A DNA stretch of 42,760 nt from Gudongella sp034006985 (GTDB lineage Bacteria > Bacillota > Clostridia > Tissierellales > Tissierellaceae): positions 1 to 42,760 of the forward strand of contig JAVERT010000021.1 in the NCBI GenBank assembly GCA_034006985.1, read 5' to 3'. A program made the position numbers and the translations under genes. The notes below the pieces were generated by a model that was not told the origin of the DNA, ran no database searches, and saw only the letters and a program-made list of their open reading frames with translations. Of this stretch, positions 1-7,028 are shown piece after piece. Each line of letters opens with the position of its first letter. Position 1 is the stretch's first letter.

Positions 1-1
1 T

Positions 2-124
2 GGATTTGAAATTACAAGCATTATTGAGCCAACACCGACAGAAGAAGCAATAGCAACTATTCCTGGAATGGCTGAGGAACTTCGCAGACCAATGATGTTA
101 CTCATATCTTCAAAGAAAAAATAA
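2..124 (+). CDS. C-terminal end of a probable SAM-dependent methyltransferase (partial)
   Basis: An open frame enters from the left edge and ends at TAA 122-124, leaving 40 residues. The tail contains EPTPTEEA, then PGMAEELRRPMMLLISSKK. This is the usual ending of small class I SAM-dependent methyltransferases, in which a Pro-Thr-rich segment precedes a last beta strand with R-R-P and hydrophobic residues. The SAM-binding part lies outside the window, so substrate and activity cannot be judged. It is the first in a row of same-strand genes, each followed by the palindrome family that starts at 135. Confidence 0.6.
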   Translation, partial: GFEITSIIEPTPTEEAIATIPGMAEELRRPMMLLISSKKK

Positions 125-134
125 TTACTTTCTG

Positions 135-168
135 TGAGTTTGTCTTAATAGCAATTGTGACAAACTCA
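135..168. repeat. Dispersed palindrome, copy 1
   Basis: The perfect 10-bp arms TGAGTTTGTC (135-144) and GACAAACTCA (159-168) flank a 14-nt centre. The copy lies 10 nt after the stop of the methyltransferase. No T-tract follows, so it is not a normal intrinsic terminator. Four related copies lie at 822, 1165, 1661 and 2936. Confidence 0.8.
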
Positions 169-233
169 GATAAGTAATGGATAAATCCATCAAATATTTG
201 TGAATATTTAGAGGTGACGAGGAGGTTTTATAA

Positions 234-767
234 TTGAAAAAAACCATTGCGAATTTTATACAATCTGATAAAGGTATTATAATTGCCTTTATAGTAATTA
301 TATTTTTTTCTACTTGGGCTTACATGTCATATACTACACCTATAGTTACAGATATAAAATATAGTTGGGAGGGTATAAAATACCAGGCTGGAAACTACGA
401 GTATGAAGAACTGATTAATATTGAGGTTACTGGCGTCTATACTAAGATTCGTAGCTCAGGCGATAGCGTCTTCAAAGGAGAAATTGTGGTAAATGGTGAA
501 ATGAGTCAAGGGTATGGTGATGACGGGAATGAATATGCCTTTAATGATGAGACTAATCATAATATTATACATTGGGAAAGCTTCATAGGTGATTTATATA
601 TTGGAGACACATTTAAAGAAATAAGCATAGATATTTTAGAACCAATCGTTGGCTTTAATTATAATGATGGGTGGATAATTTCAGCTCCAGCAGATAATAG
701 GAGTAAAGCTGTTGAAATCTCTAACAGGATTATACAAAAGTTACATAAGGATGTTTTGATAAAGTGA
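234..767 (+). CDS. Membrane-anchored hypothetical protein (177 aa)
   Basis: The product is not recognised. The TTG start at 234 is supported by GAGGAGG about 8 nt upstream. Residues about 14-33 form one hydrophobic segment (IIIAFIVIIFFSTWAYM) with a short basic N-terminus. The remaining ~140 residues are acidic, polar and rich in beta-prone stretches with several Trp and Tyr, suggesting an extracytoplasmic domain anchored by an uncleaved signal. The gene stands alone between palindrome copies 1 and 2, with about 65 nt before it and 54 nt after it, and has no recognisable partner. Confidence 0.65.
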   Translation: MKKTIANFIQSDKGIIIAFIVIIFFSTWAYMSYTTPIVTDIKYSWEGIKYQAGNYEYEELINIEVTGVYTKIRSSGDSVFKGEIVVNGEMSQGYGDDGNEYAFNDETNHNIIHWESFIGDLYIGDTFKEISIDILEPIVGFNYNDGWIISAPADNRSKAVEISNRIIQKLHKDVLIK

Positions 768-821
768 TCCATAGTTTTTAGTATTATACTTGTTTAAGCA
801 TAAAATTTTACAGATTTGTCC

Positions 822-854
822 AGTTTGTCTTAATCCCAATTGAGTAAAACTTAG
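822..854. repeat. Dispersed palindrome, copy 2 (degenerate)
   Basis: The left arm AGTTTGTCTTAAT (822-834) matches copy 1. The right half, ATTGAGTAAAACTTA (839-853), is decayed relative to copies 1 and 5 but resembles the right half of copy 3. It lies about 54 nt after the 234-767 gene. Confidence 0.55.
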
Positions 855-945
855 GAACGAAAGCAGAAATCTACTAGAAAAGAATAATTTTAAATATACT
901 TAGATCGTGGATTAAAATTGTAGTAAAGTAAAGGAGTGAAGAAAA

Positions 946-1155
946 ATGGGAAAAGAGATTATTATATTTTTACTTGCTTATTTTACCACAGCTATAATTC
1001 GTGGATTCATTATAACTTATACTGGATTCTCTTTTATTAATATTTTCCATGATAAATTTGAATTAATACCATTTATAACAGATGTCATGCTATGGACAAC
1101 CGTATATATTGGAGTTAGATTGCTTATTAATAAATTTACAAAAAAGACAGTGTAA
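946..1155 (+). CDS. Small two-helix membrane protein (69 aa)
   Basis: The product is not recognised. The ATG at 946 follows AAAGGAGTGAAG at suitable spacing. Two hydrophobic segments are visible, about residues 4-22 (IIIFLLAYFTTAIIRGFI) and 42-60 (LIPFITDVMLWTTVYIGV), and the tail is basic (NKFTKKTV). The predicted topology is two membrane passes. The gene sits alone between palindrome copies 2 and 3, and copy 3 begins 9 nt after its stop. Confidence 0.6.
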   Translation: MGKEIIIFLLAYFTTAIIRGFIITYTGFSFINIFHDKFELIPFITDVMLWTTVYIGVRLLINKFTKKTV

Positions 1156-1164
1156 AGACTGAAC

Positions 1165-1200
1165 GTGAGTTTGTATTAATGACAATTGAGTAAAACTCAC
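1165..1200. repeat. Dispersed palindrome, copy 3
   Basis: The perfect 8-bp arms GTGAGTTT (1165-1172) and AAACTCAC (1193-1200) flank a 20-nt centre that contains ACAATTGAG, shared with copy 2. It starts 9 nt after the stop of the 946-1155 gene. Confidence 0.75.
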
Positions 1201-1272
1201 ATTTTTAAATAAATATAAACTTATTAGTTCGAATTTATAGAATTAAGTTTAAGGCAGTAAGGGGGAATTATT

Positions 1273-1635
1273 TTGAATAAAAAGTTGTTTATTGTTTCCC
1301 TGGCTGTAATATTATTAGTAGCTTATGGAATATATTATTTTGGTTATAGTATGAGTATTAATAGGTTGCCAGAAGGAGAATTTATAACTGAATCAAAATC
1401 TCCCTCTGGTGAATATACAATTAAAGCATACCTTACAAATGGTGGAGCAACAACTTCATATGGAATAAGAGGTGAATTGAATTTTAATAATTCTAACAAA
1501 AATCCTAAAAATATTTACTGGGATTACCGAATAGAGAAAGCTGTAATTGAATGGCTTGATGATGATATAGTTAAAATCAATGGAATTGAATTAAAAATTC
1601 CTTATGAAAAATTTGATTGGAGAAGAGAGAAGTAA
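1273..1635 (+). CDS. DUF5412-like membrane-anchored protein (120 aa)
   Basis: The TTG start at 1273 lies behind AAGGGGGAATTA. Residues 4-24 form a hydrophobic anchor. The exported part contains SPSGEYTIKAYLTNGGATTS, then a segment with RGELNF, NIYWDYR and IEWLDDD, and ends with YEKFDWR. This arrangement matches my memory of the DUF5412 family of small Firmicute surface proteins with no known role. The length is normal for that family and the gene looks intact. It is a single-gene unit between palindrome copies 3 and 4. The family assignment is from recall and no search was run. Confidence 0.7.
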   Translation: MNKKLFIVSLAVILLVAYGIYYFGYSMSINRLPEGEFITESKSPSGEYTIKAYLTNGGATTSYGIRGELNFNNSNKNPKNIYWDYRIEKAVIEWLDDDIVKINGIELKIPYEKFDWRREK

Positions 1636-1660
1636 TAATATTTCATTTATTGCTAAAAAA

Positions 1661-1696
1661 ATGAGTTTGTCAAAATATCAAATGTGACAAATTCAT
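1661..1696. repeat. Dispersed palindrome, copy 4
   Basis: The arms ATGAGTTTGTC (1661-1671) and GACAAATTCAT (1686-1696) pair over 11 positions with one G-T wobble, around a 14-nt centre. The copy lies 25 nt after the DUF5412-like gene and is not followed by a T-tract. Confidence 0.75.
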
Positions 1697-1802
1697 GCAA
1701 AATGGAAAGGAGACTAGCCTTAAGATACCCTACCTTCCTGACCAATAACATCAAACTATAATACCTCCATTATTGGAATGTAAATAGAGTGAGTAGAAGG
1801 TA

Positions 1803-1831
1803 TTGACAATATATATCAAGGGTGTTAATAT
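1803..1831 (+). promoter_or_regulatory. SigA-type promoter for the leader peptide and hydrolase
   Basis: TTGACA at 1803-1808 and TAATAT at 1826-1831 are separated by 17 bp. This near-consensus vegetative promoter lies just upstream of the 17-codon leader ORF at 1865. It gives the hydrolase unit its own transcription start, unlike the other genes of this array. Confidence 0.7.
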
Positions 1832-1864
1832 CTAGTAAATATGATAAAAAAGGGAGTGTTCATT

Positions 1865-1918
1865 ATGAAAAGAATATATTATATCCAAAGTATGGCTCCC
1901 GGCATATTTTTCAATTAG
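1865..1918 (+). CDS. 17-codon leader peptide of an attenuator
   Basis: ATG 1865 to TAG 1916-1918 encodes MKRIYYIQSMAPGIFFN, behind AAAAGGGAGTG at good spacing. It lies between a strong promoter and an intrinsic terminator, upstream of a hydrolase gene. The codons for Ala-Pro-Gly (1895-1903) contain CTCCCGG, which is complementary to the left arm of the terminator. Translation of this ORF would therefore decide whether the terminator forms. Such peptides are typical of ribosome-mediated attenuation, for example upstream of inducible antibiotic-resistance genes. The stalling signal is unknown. No amino acid is strongly repeated, which argues against classical amino-acid starvation control. Confidence 0.65.
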   Translation: MKRIYYIQSMAPGIFFN

Positions 1919-1988
1919 AGTTTAAATTTAGTAAGATTTTGATTACCCGGGAGAGGTCATGTTTCGTCTCTCGGGCATTTTTATGCCC
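1896..1988 (+). promoter_or_regulatory. Transcription attenuator: terminator with competing antiterminator
   Basis: The terminator has arms 1946-1954 (CCCGGGAGA) and 1967-1975 (TCTCTCGGG), nine pairs with one wobble, followed by C-A and TTTTT to 1982. The antiterminator would pair CTCCCGG (1896-1902, inside the leader ORF) with CCGGGAG (1947-1953), seven perfect pairs that destroy the terminator's left arm. A third option pairs GGGCAT (1973-1978) with ATGCCC (1983-1988). A ribosome paused early in the leader leaves 1896-1902 free and favours read-through. A ribosome reaching the stop codon covers it and favours termination. The pairing is read from sequence; the logic is inferred. Confidence 0.65.
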
Positions 1989-2020
1989 AAAATACTAAAA
2001 TAATGAAGGTGAGGGTAATT

Positions 2021-2911
2021 ATGAATGAAAATAATGTACTAAATAAGACGATTGAGATTTTAAATAAAGAAGGTTCAAAAGAAGCTTATGAATTTTTAAT
2101 TTCAGAAAAAGAAAATATAGATCCAAGTAGTCAATTTTATAACTTCTTATATTGCTTGGCAGCTTTAAGTGATCAATCTGAAAAGGCATTGTTTTTCTTA
2201 GAAGAAGCAATTATAAAGAAAAGAATGTGGTATCGACCAGATGTTTTATTGGATGACGATTTGATTTCAATAAAAGATTCAGAAAGGTTCCTCATTTGTA
2301 AAGACATCTCGGATGCAAGATATATGGAGGCTAAAAAAGATGCTACCACGTTATTTACATGGGAGAAAAAAACAGCGACAAATCTTGCAATAGCATTGCA
2401 TGGGAACCAACAAAATATAGAAGTGTGTAGAAATGATTGGAAGTTTCTAGAGTCTTTTGGTTATCAAGTAGAATATGTACAATCTTCAGAGATAGACTCA
2501 CAAGATTTATTCAGATGGGAAGACGATGCTAAAGTTCAATTGCCTTTTGCATTAAAAAAAATAGGATCAGAAGAATATCAAGAGCACATGCTATGTGGAT
2601 TTTCAGCTGGTTGCAATGAACTATTAAAATCTATTTTGGAGCAAGATATTAATTGTAATAAATTGATTTTAGCATCACCATGGATACCTATAATAGAAAA
2701 AGAAATTGAGAAAGTCATTAAGGTTTTAAATGAAAAAGAAATAGAAGTAATTTTGATTTGTGGAAAAGAAGATGAGGATTGTTATTCAATGGCAGTGGAA
2801 TTAGCAAAACTAATCGAAGAGAATAAAGGGATCGTAAGGACTATATTTAAAGAAAACCTAGGACATGAATTCCCAGATGATATGAGAAGTGTTTTAAAAA
2901 GCATATTGTAA
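2021..2911 (+). CDS. Alpha/beta hydrolase with N-terminal TPR-like region
   Basis: A 296-residue protein. The ATG at 2021 has GAAGGTGAGG at ideal spacing. The in-frame ATG at 2003 lies inside that site and is less likely. The N-terminal ~95 residues are helical and end in YRPDVLLDDDLISIKD, a pattern common after TPR-like repeats. The C-terminal ~180 residues fit an alpha/beta hydrolase of the esterase/phospholipase kind: an ALHG loop, nucleophile elbow GFSAG (Ser near residue 199), an acidic candidate in CGKEDED (~255) and His in LGHEFP (~281). The substrate is unknown. Leader-peptide attenuation suggests induction by a translation stress, possibly an antibiotic it hydrolyses, but that is inference. 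Confidence 0.75.
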   Translation: MNENNVLNKTIEILNKEGSKEAYEFLISEKENIDPSSQFYNFLYCLAALSDQSEKALFFLEEAIIKKRMWYRPDVLLDDDLISIKDSERFLICKDISDARYMEAKKDATTLFTWEKKTATNLAIALHGNQQNIEVCRNDWKFLESFGYQVEYVQSSEIDSQDLFRWEDDAKVQLPFALKKIGSEEYQEHMLCGFSAGCNELLKSILEQDINCNKLILASPWIPIIEKEIEKVIKVLNEKEIEVILICGKEDEDCYSMAVELAKLIEENKGIVRTIFKENLGHEFPDDMRSVLKSIL

Positions 2912-2935
2912 TAGCATTAAGTAGTGAACATTAGC

Positions 2936-2967
2936 GAGTTTGTCAAAATTACAATTATGACAAACTC
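2936..2967. repeat. Dispersed palindrome, copy 5
   Basis: The perfect 9-bp arms GAGTTTGTC (2936-2944) and GACAAACTC (2959-2967) flank a 14-nt centre, the same geometry as copy 1. The copy lies 24 nt after the hydrolase stop and is the last of the family in the window. Confidence 0.8.
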
Positions 2968-2992
2968 ATAAAAAGCCCCCAATCATTTGATA

Positions 2993-3038
2993 TAAGAAGG
3001 ATAGAGTGTATTTTCGACTTTATCCTTCTTAGTTTTTT
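2993..3038 (+). terminator. Strong intrinsic terminator
   Basis: Arms 2993-3007 and 3017-3031 form a 15-bp stem with one wobble, followed by six T. It closes the palindrome-punctuated gene array. The rest of the stretch up to 3326 is AT-rich with a TATAAT at 3222-3227, probably the promoter of the sigma-factor gene, although no good -35 box is visible. Confidence 0.8.
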
Positions 3039-3326
3039 GCTTTTTAGGTTGTCTAAACATATAGTACCCTTATGAAAATTTTTTTAGATTCTTTAAATCC
3101 CACTTAATAGGGGATTTTCATTCGCTAAAATGTATTTAAAGGTACACCCACAAAGGACACTGTGAATCAACGAATAAAGCTTATCTTGAATCTTCATAAT
3201 TTTTTAACAGGTCATTTCTGATATAATCAAGGGGAAGATGTTATTAAATGTTTTTGAATTAAAACAAAATATTAAATAAGGCTACGTATCAAAATTAGCC
3301 AGTTTAATATAAAGTGGGGTGGAAGT

Positions 3327-3869
3327 ATGTTAATGTTTGCTGCATTAGTTGATTCAGAAGAAGATAGATCTAAACTTGAACAGATTTATATAAAATATAA
3401 AAACCTAATGTATTATATTGCAAATGATATATTACACAATACTCATGAGTCTGAGGATGTAGTACAGAGCTCAATTATAAAAATAGCAAACTATATTGAA
3501 AAAATAGATGATATTAACTGTAACAAAACCAAGTCCTTAATCGTTACTATAGTTAAGAGCACTTCAATAGATATTTATAGAAGAAAAAAAGATAAATATT
3601 TTATAGATTTAGATGAAGTAAGCGGCAGAATAGAATCCGATGAGGTTCCCTTAGACGATGTAGTTATTAGACTTGATCAAGCAAAAGAATTAACTGAAAA
3701 ACTATCTAAACTTAAAAACGAATATGCTAATATATTGACATTAAAATACTACCATCAATTTAATGATAAAGAGATAGCAGAGGTACTTAATATAACAAAT
3801 GAAAATGCGAGGATTAGGCTTTATAGAGCAAAAGTAGCACTTAAACAGTTAATGCTAAAAAATCAATAA
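3327..3869 (+). CDS. ECF-type RNA polymerase sigma factor
   Basis: A 180-residue sigma-70 family protein, the usual length of ECF sigma factors. Region 2 is visible at about 20-90, with EQIYIKYKNLMYYIANDIL, the acidic ESEDVVQSSIIKI motif and DIYRRKKDK at the end of region 2.4. Region 4 is at about 120-176, with the helix-turn-helix NDKEIAEVLNITNENARIRL followed by YRAKVALKQLM. It would direct RNA polymerase to a small regulon under an envelope or other external signal. The start ATG at 3327 follows GGGGTGG. The DUF4367 membrane protein begins 30 nt downstream and is the likely anti-sigma partner. Confidence 0.85.
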   Translation: MLMFAALVDSEEDRSKLEQIYIKYKNLMYYIANDILHNTHESEDVVQSSIIKIANYIEKIDDINCNKTKSLIVTIVKSTSIDIYRRKKDKYFIDLDEVSGRIESDEVPLDDVVIRLDQAKELTEKLSKLKNEYANILTLKYYHQFNDKEIAEVLNITNENARIRLYRAKVALKQLMLKNQ

Positions 3870-3899
3870 ATGAAAATCCTATCGAGGGGGTGGCACTTA

Positions 3900-4628
3900 A
3901 TGGAAAACAAGGACCAAAAAGAAAAAATATATGAAGAGTTTTATAAATATATAGGGAGTATTCATGCTGAAAATACTGCTAGAGAAGCTGATGATATAAT
4001 TGAGAAATCTAAGGATTTAGATTTCCCAGAAGAATTAGATCACTGGTTTAAGGGGTATCTTGGTGAGGCTATAAAAAAAGATAAAAAGAATAAATTTAAA
4101 AGTAGTTTTATTTCAATTGCTAAACGAGCTGCTATAATATTTATCGTATTAGCAATAGGTGGATTTGCAACTACAATGAGTGTTGAAGCTTATAGAATTA
4201 GATTTTTTAATTTAGTAACCGAAGTTACAGAAAGATATACAAGTTTTAGTCTTGAAGAAGAGTCTGATAAAATAACCAGTAGTAATATTATTTTAGAAAA
4301 ATCATTTTTTTATCCGACATATATACCAATAGGTTATATAGAATCAGATGCTCAAAGTTATGGAGAATTAAGGGTTGTTTATTTTGAGAATGACAATGGA
4401 GATAAGATAGAATTTTTACAATCAGGATTAAATTCAGACTTTCAATTGGATACTGAAGATGCAATTACTGAAGATATAACTATAAATGGATATAAAGGGT
4501 TTCTTGTATCTAAAGAGGGTCTTAAAACTCTACTTTGGTTTACAGATACTAATAGTTTCTTGCTAATGGGAAAACTTGACCAACAAGAAATAGTATCTAT
4601 GGCAGAAAGCCTTGCGTTTATAAAATAA
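3900..4628 (+). CDS. DUF4367 membrane protein, probable anti-sigma partner
   Basis: A 242-residue protein read from ATG 3900, which has GAGGGGGTGG at proper spacing. An upstream in-frame ATG at 3870 lacks a ribosome site. Residues 1-70 are charged and cytoplasmic, residues about 75-95 form one transmembrane helix (AAIIFIVLAIGGFATTMSV), and the rest is extracellular. The C-terminal half fits DUF4367: YPTYIPIGY, VVYFENDNGDKIEF, INGYKGFLV, LLWFTDTNSFLLMG and a final MAESL. Proteins of this layout next to ECF genes commonly act as membrane anti-sigma factors. No zinc-binding ZAS motif (HxxxCxxC) is seen, so the mechanism would differ from RsiW-type factors. Confidence 0.7.
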   Translation: MENKDQKEKIYEEFYKYIGSIHAENTAREADDIIEKSKDLDFPEELDHWFKGYLGEAIKKDKKNKFKSSFISIAKRAAIIFIVLAIGGFATTMSVEAYRIRFFNLVTEVTERYTSFSLEEESDKITSSNIILEKSFFYPTYIPIGYIESDAQSYGELRVVYFENDNGDKIEFLQSGLNSDFQLDTEDAITEDITINGYKGFLVSKEGLKTLLWFTDTNSFLLMGKLDQQEIVSMAESLAFIK

Positions 4629-4751
4629 ATAATAAAGATTTTAAAATAAGTGTAACAAATCCTCCTCTTATTTCGTTATAGATTATGATTAGCAAAAAAC
4701 AGCTAAGTTATAGTCAAATCTAGTAATATAACGAGTATTGGAGGAATAAAC

Positions 4752-5165
4752 ATGAAAAGAGAAGATACAATTAAGCAAATCACAATTTGGTCAATATCAC
4801 TTTTGGTATGTGTTTTTTGTATATCATACTATCGCCTTGAATTGCTTTTAACGGGAAAGACTTATTATGAGATTAAAAATCTGAGTTTATATATTCTAAT
4901 TGCACTTCCTGCTTTATACTTGTCAGTAGGAGGAATTGTAGGATTAATCTTACAATATTGGTCAAATAAATATATATCTACAAAGAATCAGAGGTACTAC
5001 GTGATAGCTTCTATTTCCTTTATACTTATATATATTGCTACATTAATTAGTTTCAAAATTACTACATCTCCAAACTTGAGCCTTCGGGATATTTCATATT
5101 ATTCAATTATGTTTATCATACCTGGGATATTACTGTCCATGGGATTATCATCACAGACGAACTGA
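4752..5165 (+). CDS. Four-helix integral membrane protein, unknown (137 aa)
   Basis: Not recognised. ATG 4752 follows TTGGAGGAATAAAC. Four hydrophobic segments are visible at about 11-27 (IWSISLLVCVFCISYY), 44-66, 82-102 (YVIASISFILIYIATLISF) and 115-132 (YYSIMFIIPGILLSMGL). The loops are short and there are no conserved charged residues within the helices. It lies downstream of the sigma/anti-sigma pair after a 123-nt gap, so it may or may not belong to that regulon. Confidence 0.65.
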   Translation: MKREDTIKQITIWSISLLVCVFCISYYRLELLLTGKTYYEIKNLSLYILIALPALYLSVGGIVGLILQYWSNKYISTKNQRYYVIASISFILIYIATLISFKITTSPNLSLRDISYYSIMFIIPGILLSMGLSSQTN

Positions 5166-5295
5166 ATTAGACCATATTTTTAGCTATTATGTTTACATAA
5201 GAATAATGGATTAACCTATAGGACTTAAAGTATAATTTTAATATTACCATATTAAAACATCTGGATATTGGTAAATATTGTAAGGAAGTGTTTTT

Positions 5296-5445
5296 TTGAA
5301 AACAATTGGAGCTATAATAGTGATTATAGTAGTAGTTCTATTTGCAACTAATAATGTTTTTTTAATACCATATATGTTTGTAGGTTTATTGGCCCTTGGT
5401 ATTCTTGAAAGGTTAGACAATAATAATCAAAACAAAAATTATTAG
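5296..5445 (+). CDS. Small hydrophobic peptide (49 aa)
   Basis: A short frame from TTG 5296 to TAG 5443-5445, preceded by TAAGGAAGTG. The first ~16 residues (MKTIGAIIVIIVVVLF) and residues ~22-37 are strongly hydrophobic, and the tail is Asn/Gln-rich (RLDNNNQNKNY). It would be a one- or two-pass membrane peptide. There is no family match and no known neighbour partner. The reading depends on a TTG start and may not be a gene. Confidence 0.45.
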   Translation: MKTIGAIIVIIVVVLFATNNVFLIPYMFVGLLALGILERLDNNNQNKNY

Positions 5446-5489
5446 ATCATTGAGATTCTAAAATGTTGAGCAAGAATAATTAAAAAACT

Positions 5490-5831
5490 ATGTTCAAAAT
5501 AGGTTTAGGTAGAAGAATTATTTTGTTTATACTAGGTCTTTTTCTATTTTGATTAAGTTTTTTAATGGACGAATGGATGATAGCAAATTAAGATAGTATG
5601 TTACCATTGGAATTTATAGGGATTCTGTTTATAGTACTTTGGATATTTATAGGATTTACAACAAGTGAATTTGCAAGGACACCATTAAAATCATCTATGA
5701 TACTTAATACTCCTGGTTTTTTAGTACTTTCACCTCTTTTATATCAAGAAATTATAAAAGGATATTATCGGACCAATAATTTTATTGGTATTTCTAGCCA
5801 ATTTTATTTTGTACCGGTTTTTCATCAATAG
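5490..5831 (+). pseudogene. Decayed small membrane-protein gene with two in-frame stops
   Basis: From ATG 5490 the frame reads MFKIGLGRRIILFILGLFLF, then TGA at 5550-5552, then 12 codons, then TAA near 5589-5591. It then continues open in the same frame through a hydrophobic segment (LEFIGILFIVLWIFIGF) to TAG 5829-5831. The stops lie between hydrophobic stretches of what looks like one ~113-codon protein. An internal ATG at 5598 could still make a 77-residue product, but it lacks a good ribosome site. The parent family is not recognised. Confidence 0.45.
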
Positions 5832-5912
5832 ATAAAAAAATAGAACTAAGATATAATGAAAATATGCTGGAATAAACAAATTATTAGACGTTCATATATT
5901 AGGAGGTTACCC

Positions 5913-7028
5913 ATGGGGATTAAAATATTTCACACAGGAGATGTACATATAGGAATGAGGTTTAATAAGTATCCTGAAGAGATTAGCAAGATGCTACGAG
6001 AAGCCAGAATCGATGTAATAGAAAACATGATAGATATGGCAAATAAGAGTAGCTGCAACATATTTGTTATAGCAGGGGACTTATTCGATAAAACCACTGG
6101 CATTGATAAAAAGACTATCGCTACTGTTGCAAAACATCTAAACAAGTTTACAGGTAACTGTATTGGTCTTCTACCGGGCAACCATGATTTTGAAAATGAA
6201 ATGGTTGACCTATGGAAAACATTCAATAATTTAGTGGATGATAAATTAATCTTTCTACAGGAAGAGAGACCCTATTCTTTAAAAGACTATGGACTTGATG
6301 CCACCATTTATCCTGCGCCATGTCATTCTAAGCATTCAGAGGTTAATAATCTAGCATGGATTGCTGGAGAAGAAATTGATGATACTATAATTAATATTGG
6401 GATAGCACATGGATCATTAACAGGTATATCTCCCGATCTTGATAATATGTATTTCAATATGGATTTAAAAGAATTAGAAGTAATCCCAGTGGATGTATGG
6501 CTTTTAGGACATTCCCATATTGTCTATCCTGATGTGCTATCTATAGATAACTGGAAAGTACATAATCCAGGGACACCAGAGCCTGATGGTATGGATTGTA
6601 AACACAATGGTAATGCTTGGATTATTGATATTGATAAAGACAAGAATATAAAATCAAAGCTAGTGGAGACAGGAAAATATAGATTCGCAGATGAAAATTA
6701 TACACTTAGTAGCATAGAAGATTACAGTAGGATATATAATCTAATAAGTAAACACCCAGAAAATATTATTGCAAGAATAGGAGTTTCAGGAATAGTTGAT
6801 GAAGATGCATATAAGCATAGGCAAAAAGTTTTTAAAGAAATCGAAGAAAAGATTTTGTACCTAATCTTTGAGGATTCTGATTTGAAGATAAGGATAAACA
6901 AAGAAAAGATTGAAAAGGAATTTACACAAGATTCATTTCCCGAACAATTTCTCTTCGCTTTGCAAGAAGACGAAGAAGCATTGCAGATGGCATACGAAAT
7001 GATTATGGAGGTCAAAAATGATAATTAA
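5913..7028 (+). CDS. SbcD/YhaO-like metallophosphoesterase (DNA repair exonuclease)
   Basis: A 371-residue protein from ATG 5913, behind TTAGGAGGTTACCC. An upstream in-frame ATG at 5856 has no ribosome site and adds a non-conserved, basic stretch. The calcineurin-like motifs appear in order: GDVHIG, AGDLFD, PGNHDF, a mid-protein AHGS and LLGHSHI, followed by HNPGTPEPDG. These bind two metal ions in Mre11/SbcD nucleases. The C-terminal ~100 residues would dock on the ATPase. The next gene overlaps by 11 nt and encodes the Rad50/SbcC-like partner, so the two form a nuclease-ATPase complex. The small size fits YhaO better than classic SbcD. Confidence 0.85.
   Translation: MGIKIFHTGDVHIGMRFNKYPEEISKMLREARIDVIENMIDMANKSSCNIFVIAGDLFDKTTGIDKKTIATVAKHLNKFTGNCIGLLPGNHDFENEMVDLWKTFNNLVDDKLIFLQEERPYSLKDYGLDATIYPAPCHSKHSEVNNLAWIAGEEIDDTIINIGIAHGSLTGISPDLDNMYFNMDLKELEVIPVDVWLLGHSHIVYPDVLSIDNWKVHNPGTPEPDGMDCKHNGNAWIIDIDKDKNIKSKLVETGKYRFADENYTLSSIEDYSRIYNLISKHPENIIARIGVSGIVDEDAYKHRQKVFKEIEEKILYLIFEDSDLKIRINKEKIEKEFTQDSFPEQFLFALQEDEEALQMAYEMIMEVKNDN

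Noticed and set aside
135..2967. The five palindromes as true integron attC sites
   Set aside because: The core 7-mers GTTRRRY and RYYYAAC are not present at the ends of the copies, and no integrase gene is in the window. The cassette-like layout remains of interest, but the attC label is not supported.
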